A DNA stretch of 64,000 nucleotides from Paracoccaceae bacterium. Lineage in GTDB: Bacteria; Pseudomonadota; Alphaproteobacteria; Rhodobacterales; Rhodobacteraceae. A model generated the notes under the pieces. The model was given only the letters and a program-made list of their open reading frames with translations. It had not been told where the DNA came from and did no database searches. The stretch covers positions 248,001 to 312,000 of the forward strand of contig JALSJM010000008.1 of assembly GCA_026989355.1 (NCBI GenBank). Reading direction: 5' to 3'. Positions 63,872 through 64,000 of the stretch are shown here, piece by piece. A program made the translations under genes and the position numbers. Each line of letters opens with the position of its first letter. The stretch's first letter is position 1.

Positions 63872-63939
63872 CGGATATGTCGCCCGCACCATGGGCCAGC
63901 GGACCACGAAGATGCCAGAGGCGACATATCCGCCTCTGG
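63872..63939 (-). promoter_or_regulatory. Two mutually exclusive hairpins upstream of murB
   Basis: CGGATATGTCGCC (63872-63884) is the exact reverse complement of GGCGACATATCCG (63920-63932). The second arm also overlaps a 9-bp hairpin, CCAGAGGCG (63915-63923) with CGCCTCTGG (63931-63939). Only one fold can form at a time. No T-run follows either. Possible attenuation or processing site. Confidence 0.4.
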
Positions 63940-63958
63940 CACTGGCAAGCCCCGTGGC

Positions 63959-64000
63959 TCAGCCTTCGCCGTGGTCGATCTTCCGCTTCATCCAGCGCCC
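63959..64000 (-). CDS. C-terminal end of a gene upstream of murB (cut by window edge)
   Basis: The minus-strand frame reads [13 protein letters not shown] and a TGA at 63961-63959. Only 13 codons are visible, so the family cannot be identified. In related genomes this position holds a small DUF2484-type gene or murC. Inferred from context. Confidence 0.35.
   Translation of the reverse strand, partial: GRWMKRKIDHGEG

Noticed and set aside
1-64000. Mobile elements or CRISPR
   Set aside because: No transposase, integrase, phage genes or regularly spaced repeats were found. The genes read as one conserved chromosomal backbone of similar composition.

Overview
The window is a gene-dense, high-GC chromosomal segment. 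Every recognisable protein is of alphaproteobacterial type, and several arrangements point to Rhodobacterales (Rhodobacteraceae/Paracoccaceae). These include PaaI-rplM-rpsI, yceD-rpmF-plsX-fabH-ihfA-merR-tRNA-Pro, argS-SPOR-nagZ-scpA-scpB, the fused ispDF, a two-domain dCTP deaminase, aerobic-type cobS/cobT, and the murB-ddl-ftsQ-ftsA-ftsZ-lpxC-bamD-recN end of the division and cell-wall cluster. I see no prophage, insertion sequence, CRISPR array or rRNA operon. Almost everything is housekeeping.

Layout. 1-5.5 kb: the 3' end of purL, ribosomal genes rplM-rpsI (minus strand), a thioesterase, then a crotonase-fold protein, an aromatic-amino-acid-decarboxylase-like enzyme and a short-chain dehydrogenase. 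5.5-10 kb: an ABC-F ATPase, an OlsB-like acyltransferase, msrB, bamE and yceD. 10-15.4 kb: rpmF-plsX-fabH-ihfA-merR, tRNA-Pro(GGG) with its own promoter and terminator, and dcd. 15.4-22.7 kb (minus): a small basic protein, scpB, scpA, nagZ, a SPOR-domain protein, argS and dgt. 22.8-28.4 kb: erpA, then a UDP-glucuronate 4-epimerase divergent from a tightly overlapped set of GT2, LAB_N/PQ-loop-like membrane protein, GT39, PAP2 phosphatase and xthA. 28.6-39.2 kb: class II DAHP synthase, a GlxA-type regulator, a complete branched-chain amino-acid-type ABC transporter with a small secreted protein inside the operon, and ispDF-pgpA-cinA joined by 4-bp stop/start overlaps. 39.3-53.5 kb: a Coq10/RatA-like protein, hpt, an outer-membrane barrel protein, a decayed msrB copy, cobS, an unknown exported protein, cobT, an aminopeptidase P, DUF427, a ClC channel, a D-lactate/glycolate-type dehydrogenase and a LuxR regulator fused to a degenerate alpha/beta-hydrolase. 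53.9-64 kb (minus): recN, bamD, lpxC, ftsZ, ftsA, ftsQ, ddl, murB and the end of one more gene.

How the genes work together. Envelope building is the main theme: bamE and bamD (outer-membrane protein assembly), lpxC (lipid A), plsX/pgpA/OlsB-like (membrane lipids), murB/ddl/ftsQAZ/nagZ/SPOR (peptidoglycan and division). The epimerase-GT2-LAB_N-GT39-PAP2 block reads as a pathway that makes a polyprenyl-linked uronic acid and decorates lipid A or core with it.

The items most worth following are: that putative lipid A decoration block; cobT, whose conserved N-terminus begins at an AUC codon; the unknown exported protein between cobS and cobT; the LuxR-pseudohydrolase with repeated sites upstream of it; the internally deleted and frameshifted second msrB; and two structured, terminator-ended intergenic regions that may encode small RNAs. 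None of these is demonstrated by sequence alone.
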